A DNA stretch of 64,000 bases, taken from a bacterium (GTDB lineage Bacteria; Electryoneota; JAOADG01). A model generated the notes under the pieces. The model was not told the DNA's origin and searched no databases. It worked only from the letters and a program-made list of their open reading frames with translations. The translations under genes were made by a program, and so were the position numbers. This document shows, in pieces, positions 9,333 to 18,136 of this stretch; position 1 is the stretch's first letter; each line of letters starts with the position of its first letter. The stretch covers positions 25,081-89,080 of the forward strand of contig JAOADG010000024.1 in NCBI GenBank assembly GCA_026417415.1. The letters run 5' to 3'.

Positions 9333-11612
9333 TTACAACGTTGCGTCAACAGCCGCAAATGCAGCGATATTAACAATCTCGCTAACTTCGCAACTTCGTT
9401 GCAATACGTGAACACTTTTACCCATTCCCATTAAAATTGGACCAATGGGTTCTGCTCTTCCTAAGCGAATTAGTAACTTGTAAGCGATATTTCCACTGGT
9501 CATATCCGGGAAAATCAGAGTATTCGGTTCACTGCCATTTAAGAATGAAAACGGATAGGTTCTAGATAGTAGTTCTGGAGTGGTTGCGGTATCTGCTTGC
9601 ATTTCACCATCAATAACGATATCGGGACGACGTTCACGGACAATATTGACTGCAGTACGTACCATTTTCGCTTTCGGATGAACAACACTACCAAAGTTTG
9701 AAAAGCTTAGCATCGCCACTTTTGGTTCTATATTGAAATGCTTTTTCACAGTATCTGCAGCTAAAATTGCAATCTCTGCTAAATCTTCAGGTGTATTAAG
9801 GTCAATGTTTACAGTGGTATCTGCTAAAAAGAACGTTTTATCCTTAAACACCAAGGCATAGAGTCCTGAAACATTTTTCACTCCCTCTTTCTTGGGTAAT
9901 AATTGTAACGCTGGACGCAAGGTATCTGGATAATGTTGTGAGACACCAGCAACCATCGCATCAGCTTTTCCTAAACGAACCAAGATAGCAGCCAAATAGT
10001 TGGGATTTTCAAGGAGTCGTTTGGCTTCATAAAGCGTCACACCGCGACGTTGACGTTTTGCCCAAAGCTCGTGAACATATTGATCCAATTCTTCCTGTGG
10101 CAATTGCTTGTAATCAATGATGGTACAACCATTTAAATTGAGATTCATTTTTTCTTGTTTAGTTCGGATGATATCCGAGTCACCAATTAAAACTGGAATA
10201 CAAATTTTTTCATCAATCAATTGAGCAGCTGCTCTTAAGATTTTATCGTGTTCACCTTCTGGGAATACCACTTTTTTAAGGTGTAATTTCGCTCGATTGA
10301 CAAACATTCTTGTAATTTCGCGACTGTGTCCTAATAAGCTTTCCAAATGGTCGCGATACTTATCAAAATCTTCTATTGGTTTACGAGCAACTCCACTTTC
10401 ACAAGCTGCTTTTGCCACCGCTACTGCTTCCCATAGTAAGACACGATGATCCAACGGTTTTGGAATTAAATAATCTTTCCCAAAGGTCAATTTTTCAACA
10501 CCATATGCTGCACAAACATAATCCGGTACGTCTTGTTTCGCTAAAGCAGCCAGTGAATAGGTTGCTGCAATTTTCATCTCTTCGTTAATTTGAGAAGCAT
10601 GGCAATCCAAAGCACCACGGAAGATAAAAGGAAATCCTAATACATTGTTTACTTGATTGGGATAATCGCTACGTCCGGTGGCCATAATGACGTCGGATCG
10701 TGCGTCCAATGCATCTGGATAAGAAATTTCTGGATTTGGGTTAGCCATTGCCATGATGATTGGATCTTTAGCCATGGAACGAGCCATTTCTTTTGACACT
10801 ACATTGGCAACTGAACAACCACAAAATACATCCGAATCTTTCATAGCATCTGCTAAAGTCCTAGCATTGGTATCGTTGGCAAAATAGGCCTTGTATTTAT
10901 TGTACTTTGGATGAGAAGGATCCAAATCTTCGCGGCCTTTATACAAGACCCCTTTAGTATCACAAAGAATGATATTTTCTAATTTGACTCCTAATGCTTC
11001 ATACATTTTTGCACATGCAATTCCGGAAGCACCTGCACCATTAACGACCAACTTGATTTTGGTAATATCTTTTCCAACAAGTTCCAATCCATTGATTAAC
11101 GCTGCACCGGAAATGATTGCTGTTCCATGTTGATCATCATGAAAAACCGGAATCTTCATCGTTGCCTTAAGCGTTTCTTCTATATAAAAACAAGCAGGAG
11201 CAGCAATGTCTTCTAAATTAATTCCGCCAAAAGTGGGCTCTAACAATTGACAAACTTTAATCACTTCATCTGGATCGCGGCTATCAATTTCTATATCAAA
11301 CACATCTACATCCGCAAACCGCTTAAATAAAACCCCTTTCCCTTCCATAACCGGCTTACCGGCTAATGCTCCAATATCACCTAAACCCAATACTGCAGTT
11401 CCGTTTGAAACCACGGCAACTAAGTTTCCTTTTGCAGTATATAAATAAGCAAGTGAAGGGTCCTTTTCTATCCGTAAACACGGTTCTGCAACGCCAGGTG
11501 AATATGCCAAGGTGAGGTCACGTTGAGTCAAGCAAGGTTTCGTGGGAATGACTTCAATTTTGCCTTTTCTACCGCGGGCATGGTATTCTAATGCTTCTTG
11601 AAACAAATCCAT
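9333..11612 (-). CDS. maeB: NADP-type malic enzyme with C-terminal phosphotransacetylase-like domain
   Basis: Oxidative decarboxylation of malate to pyruvate in the cytoplasm. The 759 residues match the usual MaeB length. Order: malic N-terminal domain about 1-165 with [12 protein letters not shown](P)-binding domain about 170-420 with [15 protein letters not shown], then a phosphate acetyl/butyryl-transferase-like domain about 430-755 ([32 protein letters not shown]). In characterised MaeB proteins this third domain has lost transacetylase activity and acts in allosteric control by acetyl-CoA. It has its own ribosome site (GGAG before ATG) and stands alone between a terminator and the receiver-protein gene. 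Confidence 0.96.
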   Translation of the reverse strand: MDLFQEALEYHARGRKGKIEVIPTKPCLTQRDLTLAYSPGVAEPCLRIEKDPSLAYLYTAKGNLVAVVSNGTAVLGLGDIGALAGKPVMEGKGVLFKRFADVDVFDIEIDSRDPDEVIKVCQLLEPTFGGINLEDIAAPACFYIEETLKATMKIPVFHDDQHGTAIISGAALINGLELVGKDITKIKLVVNGAGASGIACAKMYEALGVKLENIILCDTKGVLYKGREDLDPSHPKYNKYKAYFANDTNARTLADAMKDSDVFCGCSVANVVSKEMARSMAKDPIIMAMANPNPEISYPDALDARSDVIMATGRSDYPNQVNNVLGFPFIFRGALDCHASQINEEMKIAATYSLAALAKQDVPDYVCAAYGVEKLTFGKDYLIPKPLDHRVLLWEAVAVAKAACESGVARKPIEDFDKYRDHLESLLGHSREITRMFVNRAKLHLKKVVFPEGEHDKILRAAAQLIDEKICIPVLIGDSDIIRTKQEKMNLNLNGCTIIDYKQLPQEELDQYVHELWAKRQRRGVTLYEAKRLLENPNYLAAILVRLGKADAMVAGVSQHYPDTLRPALQLLPKKEGVKNVSGLYALVFKDKTFFLADTTVNIDLNTPEDLAEIAILAADTVKKHFNIEPKVAMLSFSNFGSVVHPKAKMVRTAVNIVRERRPDIVIDGEMQADTATTPELLSRTYPFSFLNGSEPNTLIFPDMTSGNIAYKLLIRLGRAEPIGPILMGMGKSVHVLQRSCEVSEIVNIAAFAAVDATL

Positions 11613-11740
11613 AAGATACTCCAGAGTAAATTTGTGAAACGTCCTTATAGAAGAATATTGAGAATCTAATCAGTGTGAAATTAAGTAGATAAAACAAAAT
11701 AGTGAATACTTACACAAACTCCAAAGCGAAAGAGTAGAAA

Positions 11741-12109
11741 TTATTGACGATGGCTATGTTCATACAAAAAATCGGCTAAATATTTAAGATCGATCGGTTT
11801 CGTGATATAATCGGTGGCACCAATTTTAATGGCATCTCTTGCTACACTTAGATCATGTAATGCAGTAATCATCAGAACAGTTACATGTGAATCAATCTCC
11901 CGAATTTCTCGAAGTGTCTCAAGTCCACTCATTTCAGGCATGATGATGTCAAGTAAGATATAATGAGGTGAAAATTCTTTGGTTATTTCAATAGCACTCT
12001 TTCCATTATAAGCCGTTTTTACCTCATAACCGTGTTCTTTTAGGAATCGACTTAAAATTTCACAAATATCAGGTTCATCGTCAACGACAAGAATGCGTTT
12101 AGTGTTCAT
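11741..12109 (-). CDS. Stand-alone receiver-domain response regulator (CheY-like)
   Basis: A 122-residue single receiver domain. The ATG at 12109 was chosen because the protein then begins MNTKRILVVDDEPD, the normal receiver start; an upstream in-frame start (12154) would add 15 residues unlike the family. The acidic pair DD is in VVDDE, the phosphoacceptor Asp in LLDIIMPE, Thr/Ser in MITAL and Lys in ITKPID. There is no output domain, so it must act through a partner. No histidine kinase is adjacent. It follows the GH9 gene on the same strand with a 95-base gap and no visible terminator, so it could be the distal member of that operon. Confidence 0.9.
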   Translation of the reverse strand: MNTKRILVVDDEPDICEILSRFLKEHGYEVKTAYNGKSAIEITKEFSPHYILLDIIMPEMSGLETLREIREIDSHVTVLMITALHDLSVARDAIKIGATDYITKPIDLKYLADFLYEHSHRQ

Positions 12110-12204
12110 AAAGAAACCCAATTGATTTGGACAATACAAAAACAAAATAAACAATTAGGTTTATAATGGCAAACAAATTTAACCCAAATACAATTTGAGT
12201 ACAT

Positions 12205-13851
12205 CTATTGTGAAGCCCACCATGCCATGATAAACAGACATTGTGCGTTGTTTCCAATCGTGGGTTCATTGGTCAAAAAGTCCTGATAATCATCATAATA
12301 AACAACGGTGTCATTTTGAAAAGCGGCAAATCTATCTTTACTCTCACGTACAATTTGAAAAGGCGCATAAGCACTTTTAGAAATAAACCCTCCCATAATC
12401 GCTGCAGGCAAAGAGATCTTTTTTAGGTAAGCAATTTGGTGGTGAGGATATTTTGGATATTCATTCCCTGAATTGGTAATGAAAGAAACACCTAAATGAT
12501 TACACCCTAAAATAAAATCGCGTTGTTTACTTGCCAAACCAAGAAATGATCGTTTTCCAGTGGCTTTGGCGTACAAGATAGATAGTAAAGCGACTCCTGT
12601 TTGTACAGAAGCAGAACCCCAAGGATAAACAGAAAGTGGGTAACCGAATGGATTCGAATTTGACATATTTAAAAACTCATTTAGTACATTTTCTACACGT
12701 TCTGCGCTCTTACTATCATATTCAGCAAACCGTGCATCAGCAAGCACAGTCAAATCCCCCCAAGAAAACCAAGTAATCATCGGCAAAGTATCTAAAATAG
12801 ATTTTGCTAAAGAAAAATACTCGCGGTTTTTCGTTGCACGATAGAGCTCCACTGCGGCCAATGCTAAATTGTCAGAAAAAGTATTATCCACATAAGCAGA
12901 ATCTGCTTCAGATGTATAATTCGGAATGTTGGTAGAACACATTTGAAACAAACTTTGAGCGCGTGAAAGATACTCCTTTGCGATTTGATCTTCACCCATT
13001 TGCCGAAAAACGCTGCTTGCAAGAGCAAACGTTGCAGAACTATAAGCACAATGAACTTTAGAAGGACGATTGTAACCAAATCTCGGGTGACTATCTTGTT
13101 CTGGTAAACGCCAATTTGTTCCTTTATCATTGGGATCACTAACTTGAGTGATGATTTGTAGATCTTGAAAGTGCGCTTTTTGTAACCATCGCAAGCCCAC
13201 CATTGCTTCATCTAGTATATCTGCACGATGGTTGCTATTTCCATCATAAAACACCCTCGGAAAATATTGATAACTAAGTAGTAACAAATATGTAGTATGA
13301 GCAATCGTTAAGGTAAATTTTCTATAATCTCCTGCATCATGCCAACCACCTGTTAAATCCAATTGAAGCGGATTGTTACTTGAACCTATTACGGAAGGTA
13401 CATCGGTAAGATGGCAGGGTTGGTGATAATTTGAGAGTTCCGTTCCACAACGTTGGACCTCAAAAAATTTAAGTAGAGAATCAACTAACGGAAGGTAAAG
13501 CGAATTTTCAATTCGAAACTCATTTGAACGAATGCGACCGATGCGGATATGAAAGACACCATCTGATTGAAAATTTGAAAAATCAATGTGGTAGTGATGT
13601 GGAAATCCTAAGTAAGATCCCAAATCGTTGCTCAACAATCCCTCATAAACCGTTTTACGTTGCTGAAAAATTTTGAATTCTGTGGTTCGTATTGGAGTAC
13701 GTGACATCAACACAGCAATTTTACTATCGTATGGTAAATAGCCAATTTGGTTGACCCGTATCCAAGCATCTTCTTTTGATACTACGGCACCACAACCATT
13801 GAGTAAGAAAAAGAAGATGAATAAAAAATTGAATGTATATTTCAATGACAT
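12205..13851 (-). CDS. Glycoside hydrolase family 9 lipoprotein (endoglucanase-like)
   Basis: A predicted surface or periplasmic lipoprotein, 548 residues from the ATG at 13851. This start gives a clean signal peptide with Cys at residue 20 (LNGC); the in-frame upstream GTG at 13890 would overlap the previous gene and spoil it. The N-terminal Ig-like domain (about 25-110, VNQIGYLPYDSKIAVL) is the CelD_N type, then the (alpha/alpha)6 catalytic domain with GGWHDAGDYRKF carrying the catalytic Asp pair. The C-terminal GH9 signature with acid Glu (E529) matches Y-x-D-x4-F-x3-E-x-T-x3-N-A exactly. Substrate is probably a beta-glucan; in this operon with methyltransferases it may act on self-made surface polysaccharide rather than cellulose. 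Confidence 0.9.
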   Translation of the reverse strand: MSLKYTFNFLFIFFFLLNGCGAVVSKEDAWIRVNQIGYLPYDSKIAVLMSRTPIRTTEFKIFQQRKTVYEGLLSNDLGSYLGFPHHYHIDFSNFQSDGVFHIRIGRIRSNEFRIENSLYLPLVDSLLKFFEVQRCGTELSNYHQPCHLTDVPSVIGSSNNPLQLDLTGGWHDAGDYRKFTLTIAHTTYLLLLSYQYFPRVFYDGNSNHRADILDEAMVGLRWLQKAHFQDLQIITQVSDPNDKGTNWRLPEQDSHPRFGYNRPSKVHCAYSSATFALASSVFRQMGEDQIAKEYLSRAQSLFQMCSTNIPNYTSEADSAYVDNTFSDNLALAAVELYRATKNREYFSLAKSILDTLPMITWFSWGDLTVLADARFAEYDSKSAERVENVLNEFLNMSNSNPFGYPLSVYPWGSASVQTGVALLSILYAKATGKRSFLGLASKQRDFILGCNHLGVSFITNSGNEYPKYPHHQIAYLKKISLPAAIMGGFISKSAYAPFQIVRESKDRFAAFQNDTVVYYDDYQDFLTNEPTIGNNAQCLFIMAWWASQ

Positions 13852-13858
13852 ACTGTTA

Positions 13859-14602
13859 TCACTTCTTGTTTGTTTGTTTAACGATGCCACCTAATTGATA
13901 AAGTGGATGATCAAATTCAGTCAAAACCATTTTTTCCCATCTAATGCGTTGGGGATATCCAGTATCTTTAGGAAATTCCCAACGTGATTCAAGCAATCTT
14001 GCCATTGGAGAGCGGATTTCAGTGGGCTCCTTGACAATTGCCACAGAATACCACAAAGAATCACATCGAGTAGTCGGATTGTACTCCCACAATGGAATGG
14101 GTCTCGTTTCTCGAAATGGATAGAAAAGTACGGATTTTCCCCATACAATTTCAATTCTAGGAAAAAAAGTAGAATCGCTAATAAAATGTTCTCCTGAAGC
14201 TAAAATGGGTTGCTCAATCCATCGTTGTATCGTATGCTGCTGGAAATACAATTTGAAACTATCTATCCAATGGAGTTGAGCTGTATTGGCCAATCGTTCC
14301 GACATTCGTATCCGATCGAAACAGATGGAATGCAATTGGGTAAGAATCTGAAAATACTCTTCTTGTTTATTTGTCAATTCCTTCTTGGTGAAAAAGCAAT
14401 TCCACTCTGCAATTTTACATTGCCAATAAGCAATTGCAATTCCTAAACGGTACATTTCTGCAACAAATTCTTTTTCAGACAGTTGCAAATCTTCCCAACG
14501 TAGAAAATCATTTGCTACTTGTTTTGGAGGTTTTTTAGAACAAGAAAAAAGCAGAATTGAAAGGATAAACCAACAAAGAATAGTTTTTTCTGATCGCTTC
14601 AT
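13859..14602 (-). CDS. Hypothetical lipoprotein in the methyltransferase-GH9 operon
   Basis: A 247-residue protein I do not recognise. The signal peptide ends in LLFSC with the candidate acylated Cys at residue 21, so it should be membrane-anchored outside the cytoplasm. The first half is helical and rich in W, Q and K (residues 30-125); the second half is beta-rich (IEIVWGKSVLFYPFRETRPIPLWEY). Its start overlaps the upstream methyltransferase stop by 4 bases and its stop is 7 bases before the GH9 start, so translation is probably coupled through all of them. A partner role for the GH9 enzyme is inference from position. Confidence 0.7.
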   Translation of the reverse strand: MKRSEKTILCWFILSILLFSCSKKPPKQVANDFLRWEDLQLSEKEFVAEMYRLGIAIAYWQCKIAEWNCFFTKKELTNKQEEYFQILTQLHSICFDRIRMSERLANTAQLHWIDSFKLYFQQHTIQRWIEQPILASGEHFISDSTFFPRIEIVWGKSVLFYPFRETRPIPLWEYNPTTRCDSLWYSVAIVKEPTEIRSPMARLLESRWEFPKDTGYPQRIRWEKMVLTEFDHPLYQLGGIVKQTNKK

Positions 14603-15336
14603 TTAGTTTTTGATAAGACAAGAAAATGGCTTATTGCAAGTAAAGGACAATGTGTATAGTCATTACGAAAAATCGTTTGACGTAAACATTTTTGAAGAAA
14701 CGTCCAACGAATTACATCCATTGTAGCGGTAACATAAACGTGTTGATCTACTTTTAATCCTACCGATTGTACCAATTGGATTATTCTTCTTTTTGAATAA
14801 ATTCTTGCATTTGCAACTTTTTCGTGAATCGAGGTAGGTAACCAACTAACTAAATACGGAATCCGATTCCATGGTACTTTCTTTAGCAAACCTTGGCTTT
14901 TACAACCGTGAGTTTCAAATATCCACCATTTATTGGGTACAGTAAGAATAATTTTTCCCTGATCTTTCAATACACGTTTCATTTCTAACATTGCTTTTTG
15001 ATCATTGGTCACATGTTCCAACACTTCAAAGCAAGTAATTAAATCAAAGGTTGAATCAGAGAAAGGGATTTTTTCTGCTGATCCATATTGCACGTCAACT
15101 GATGGAAGTAACTGCTTTGCAATTTGTATATTCTCTAAAGATAGATCAATCGCTGTTACAAAAGAGGATTGTTTTAATAAATACGCAGTTTGTGCGCCAT
15201 TCCCACACCCAACATCCAAAACACTTCCCCAATCTGTGTGGGGTAAAAAAAGACGCATTAAGTTCCATCGCCTCTCTAAAATAAACCATCCCCTATTTGC
15301 TGGTTGACCCAATGCAAATGTTGGTGAATATCTCAT
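14599..15336 (-). CDS. Class I SAM-dependent methyltransferase
   Basis: A 245-residue methyltransferase of the Methyltransf_11/UbiE-like fold. Motif I is VLDVGCGNGAQT, motif II acidic TAIDLS, post-II GSAEKIPFSDSTFDLITCFEVLEHV, and motif post-III LKDQGKIILTVPN. The VPN and WWIFETHGC segment after the core resembles enzymes that act on glycans or lipid-linked sugars, but the substrate cannot be read from sequence. It overlaps the second methyltransferase by 4 bases upstream (15333-15336) and the lipoprotein by 4 bases downstream, a tightly coupled operon. Confidence 0.88.
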   Translation of the reverse strand: MRYSPTFALGQPANRGWFILERRWNLMRLFLPHTDWGSVLDVGCGNGAQTAYLLKQSSFVTAIDLSLENIQIAKQLLPSVDVQYGSAEKIPFSDSTFDLITCFEVLEHVTNDQKAMLEMKRVLKDQGKIILTVPNKWWIFETHGCKSQGLLKKVPWNRIPYLVSWLPTSIHEKVANARIYSKRRIIQLVQSVGLKVDQHVYVTATMDVIRWTFLQKCLRQTIFRNDYTHCPLLAISHFLVLSKTK

Positions 15337-16139
15337 TCTTTTTTTGCGATGGCTAATATCCCTCGTCCTTCTTTTAGTGGAACATACAAATCACGTAACC
15401 ACAAAGGAATTCCAAGAGGATAAGCAAGAAGGAACCAAAACGGCAATAGGAAGAAACCAAACCATCCTAAGTTTGCAATATGTAAAGGTACGTATTGCCA
15501 CAAACGCCACAACCATTGTCCTGTAATCGGATGGTAAGTAGGGAATAGTTGAACTTTTTGAAAACCTGCTGTGAATAGTTTTTCTTCTAATTCCGGTGGA
15601 TAATACCCCGCTCGAACATGTTCTTCTACTTGGTATTTGGGGTTTACAGTAGTTATTCGCGAATCTTCTTTTGCACCGGGAGTGTGTACAACTAAATATC
15701 CACCCTTTTTCAAGGCATTATAGAAACGTTTGAATACATCAACATCATCTTCAATATGTTCCATAATATCTACCGCTAAAATACAATCATAAAGTTGCTT
15801 TTCTTCTAAGGTTAACAAATCTTTGGGTACAAACTTCAAATTTTGTAAACCTTTTTTACGTGCATGGAAATTGCCGCTATCTAAAAAATGTTGTTTGACA
15901 TCAGCACCGACAATATGGCTTTTCGGGAATTTTTTGGCTAACCAAAAAGAATACTGACCTAAACCACAGCCTGCATCTAAAAAATTTGATGTTTTAGGAA
16001 GAGAGAGTGATAAAAGATGGCGCTTTACGTGTGCTTCTCGTAAAAATAATTTTCCAATTACAAAGAACAGAGCATCACGTAGAATCGTGCTATCTTTAGT
16101 TAGTAAATAAAGTCGGTCTTTGATTGGATCGTATTCCAT
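15333..16139 (-). CDS. Class I SAM-dependent methyltransferase with C-terminal membrane segment
   Basis: A 268-residue methyltransferase, first gene of the minus-strand operon. Motif I is FLDAGCGLGQYS, acidic loop VGADVKQ, and YDCILAVDIMEHIEDD with LKKGGYLVVHTPG. After the Rossmann-like core there is a hydrophobic stretch (about 222-250: LGWFGFFLLPFWFLLAYPLG), consistent with membrane attachment and a lipid-linked substrate. It is divergent from the CapD/WbpM-like gene across a 120-base spacer, so both operons may share surface-polysaccharide regulation. Specific substrate unknown. Confidence 0.85.
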   Translation of the reverse strand: MEYDPIKDRLYLLTKDSTILRDALFFVIGKLFLREAHVKRHLLSLSLPKTSNFLDAGCGLGQYSFWLAKKFPKSHIVGADVKQHFLDSGNFHARKKGLQNLKFVPKDLLTLEEKQLYDCILAVDIMEHIEDDVDVFKRFYNALKKGGYLVVHTPGAKEDSRITTVNPKYQVEEHVRAGYYPPELEEKLFTAGFQKVQLFPTYHPITGQWLWRLWQYVPLHIANLGWFGFFLLPFWFLLAYPLGIPLWLRDLYVPLKEGRGILAIAKKE

Positions 16140-16200
16140 AGTAGAAAAAAGTTATAGGTTGATTTCAAATCTTGCAAACTTCACATTTGTAATCCCACAA

Positions 16201-16229
16201 TTCACATACTACTTTTAATCAAGTATCTA
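16201..16229 (+). promoter_or_regulatory. Candidate promoter of the CapD-to-TlpA operon
   Basis: TTCACA (16201-16206) and TATCTA (16224-16229) have exactly 17 bases between them, ending 31 bases before the ATG at 16261. It is a sigma-70-like pair in the divergent spacer and the best candidate I can see; not proven. Confidence 0.35.
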
Positions 16230-16260
16230 ATAATAGTTTGAAGTTAGAAATAACAGAAAT

Positions 16261-18117
16261 ATGTATAAAAAATTAAATTCAACGACGCGTTTAGCAATAA
16301 AATTGTTGATTGATGCGTTTCTATTTTTATTGGCGATCATTTTAAGTTATTTCCTCCGTTTTAATACTTGGGATGATTCGATCATTTGGTTAAAAAAAGT
16401 CATCCATTTTGTTCCATTATTTATTTTAATTCGTTTATGTTGTTTTTATTTCTTTCGCCTTTATTCCACAATGTGGCGTTATTCTGCTTTACATACCTTT
16501 TTCTCCATAGTTAAAGCAGATGCGCTGGGTACAGTGCTAATTATCTTAACCGACACATTTTACATAGAAACCAATTTACCAAGAGGGATCATCGTTTTGG
16601 ACTTTTTCTTGGTCTTGGTGTTTACGGGAGGTATAAGATTATTTGTTCGTTGGTTAAATACTGTTGAAATTTCAAAATCAAAAGAACATAAAGAAACTAA
16701 ACGTGTCCTAATTTACGGCGCAGGTGATGCTGGGGAACAATTGTTAAGAAGCATATTAAGCACGAAAGATGCAGGATTGCATGTGGTTGGTTTTGTGGAC
16801 GATGATAAAACAAAATTAGGTCAATACATCCATAGTAAAAAGGTTTTAGGAACACGGTCGGATATTGGAAATATTGTAAAAAATCATAATGTAGATGCAA
16901 TTTATTTTTGTGTACCATCCTTATCCGGTGCAGAAACAAGAGGAATTTTATCTTCCATAAAACAACAGATTAATGAAAACATTGAAGTAAAAACCATACC
17001 GGGGCTATCCGATATTGTTACCAATGAAATTACCATCAGCCATTTAAGAAAGTTTGAAATCAAAGATTTATTAAGACGGAAGCAAATTCATCTTGATACG
17101 ACCCCTGTGAGACAAATGATTCAAACTAAAAATGTATTGGTAGTCGGTGGTGGTGGAAGTATAGGATTAGAACTTTGTCGGCAAATTGCATCCTTTCAAC
17201 CCAATGTATTAATCGTTTCAGATTCCAGCGAATACAATGTGTATCGAGCAGAATTGGAGTTAAAACAGCAGTATCCAAAAATTGAAATTATTCCGATGGT
17301 AGCAGATGCTTGTAATGAAACTTTGATGCAGACCATCTTCCGAAAATTCAATCCAGAACTGGTTTTCCACGCTGCTGCCTATAAGCATGTTCCTTTGATG
17401 GAAATGAACCCTTGGGCTGCCATTTATAACAATGTAAAAAGCACGTTAGTATTAACAGATTTAGCTAACCAATTCGAGGTAAAACGGTTCATTTTAATTT
17501 CTTCCGATAAAGCAGTAAACCCAACCAGCATTATGGGTGCAACCAAGCGAATGTGTGAAATTATTTGCCTTTTAAAACAAAACGCAGGGAATACAGATTT
17601 CATTTCGGTGCGATTTGGAAATGTATTAGGAAGTTCTGGAAGTGTGATTCCTTTGTTTAAAGAACAAATTGAAAAAGGCGGTCCTGTTACCGTTACGCAT
17701 CCTGATATTACACGGTTCTTTATGCTTATTTCAGAAGCAGTAGAATTGGTTTTACAAGCAGGTGCTATTGGCGAGCGTGGAAAAATTTATGTTCTTGATA
17801 TGGGAGAACCCATTCGGATTGCAGATTTGGCGGAATATATGATCACGTTATCTGGATTAAGACCTAATGTGGACATACAAATTGTTTATACGGGGCTACG
17901 TCCCGGTGAAAAAATGTACGAAGATTTGTATTTGGGTGGGAATGAAGTTCCAACCAAAATACCCAATGTTTTTGTGATCCATCCATCTTTAAACTTCCAT
18001 TTGACCTACCTTGAAGAAGTAGAAAAATTATTGCAAAATCAGTATTCATTAAGCATTGATCAACTCAAGCAAGAAATAAAAAAGTTTGTACCCGAGTACC
18101 AGCTGAAAACCGCTTAA
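16261..18117 (+). CDS. Membrane-bound nucleotide-sugar 4,6-dehydratase, CapD/WbpM family
   Basis: Makes 4-keto-6-deoxy UDP-sugars for surface polysaccharide at the cytoplasmic membrane. The 618 residues are full length for WbpM/PglF proteins. Four hydrophobic segments occupy about 12-125, then a first Rossmann (CoA-binding-like) domain with LIYGAGDAGEQLL near 150, and a second SDR domain from about 290 with VGGGGSIGLELCRQI. The catalytic tyrosine position holds Met (M425) with K429 in MGATK, as in WbpM relatives that use the Met-Lys variant. It heads a long plus-strand operon and is divergent to the methyltransferase operon. Exact product (epimer) is not determinable. Confidence 0.93.
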   Translation: MYKKLNSTTRLAIKLLIDAFLFLLAIILSYFLRFNTWDDSIIWLKKVIHFVPLFILIRLCCFYFFRLYSTMWRYSALHTFFSIVKADALGTVLIILTDTFYIETNLPRGIIVLDFFLVLVFTGGIRLFVRWLNTVEISKSKEHKETKRVLIYGAGDAGEQLLRSILSTKDAGLHVVGFVDDDKTKLGQYIHSKKVLGTRSDIGNIVKNHNVDAIYFCVPSLSGAETRGILSSIKQQINENIEVKTIPGLSDIVTNEITISHLRKFEIKDLLRRKQIHLDTTPVRQMIQTKNVLVVGGGGSIGLELCRQIASFQPNVLIVSDSSEYNVYRAELELKQQYPKIEIIPMVADACNETLMQTIFRKFNPELVFHAAAYKHVPLMEMNPWAAIYNNVKSTLVLTDLANQFEVKRFILISSDKAVNPTSIMGATKRMCEIICLLKQNAGNTDFISVRFGNVLGSSGSVIPLFKEQIEKGGPVTVTHPDITRFFMLISEAVELVLQAGAIGERGKIYVLDMGEPIRIADLAEYMITLSGLRPNVDIQIVYTGLRPGEKMYEDLYLGGNEVPTKIPNVFVIHPSLNFHLTYLEEVEKLLQNQYSLSIDQLKQEIKKFVPEYQLKTA

Positions 18118-18136
18118 ACTGCTATATTAATCAAAG

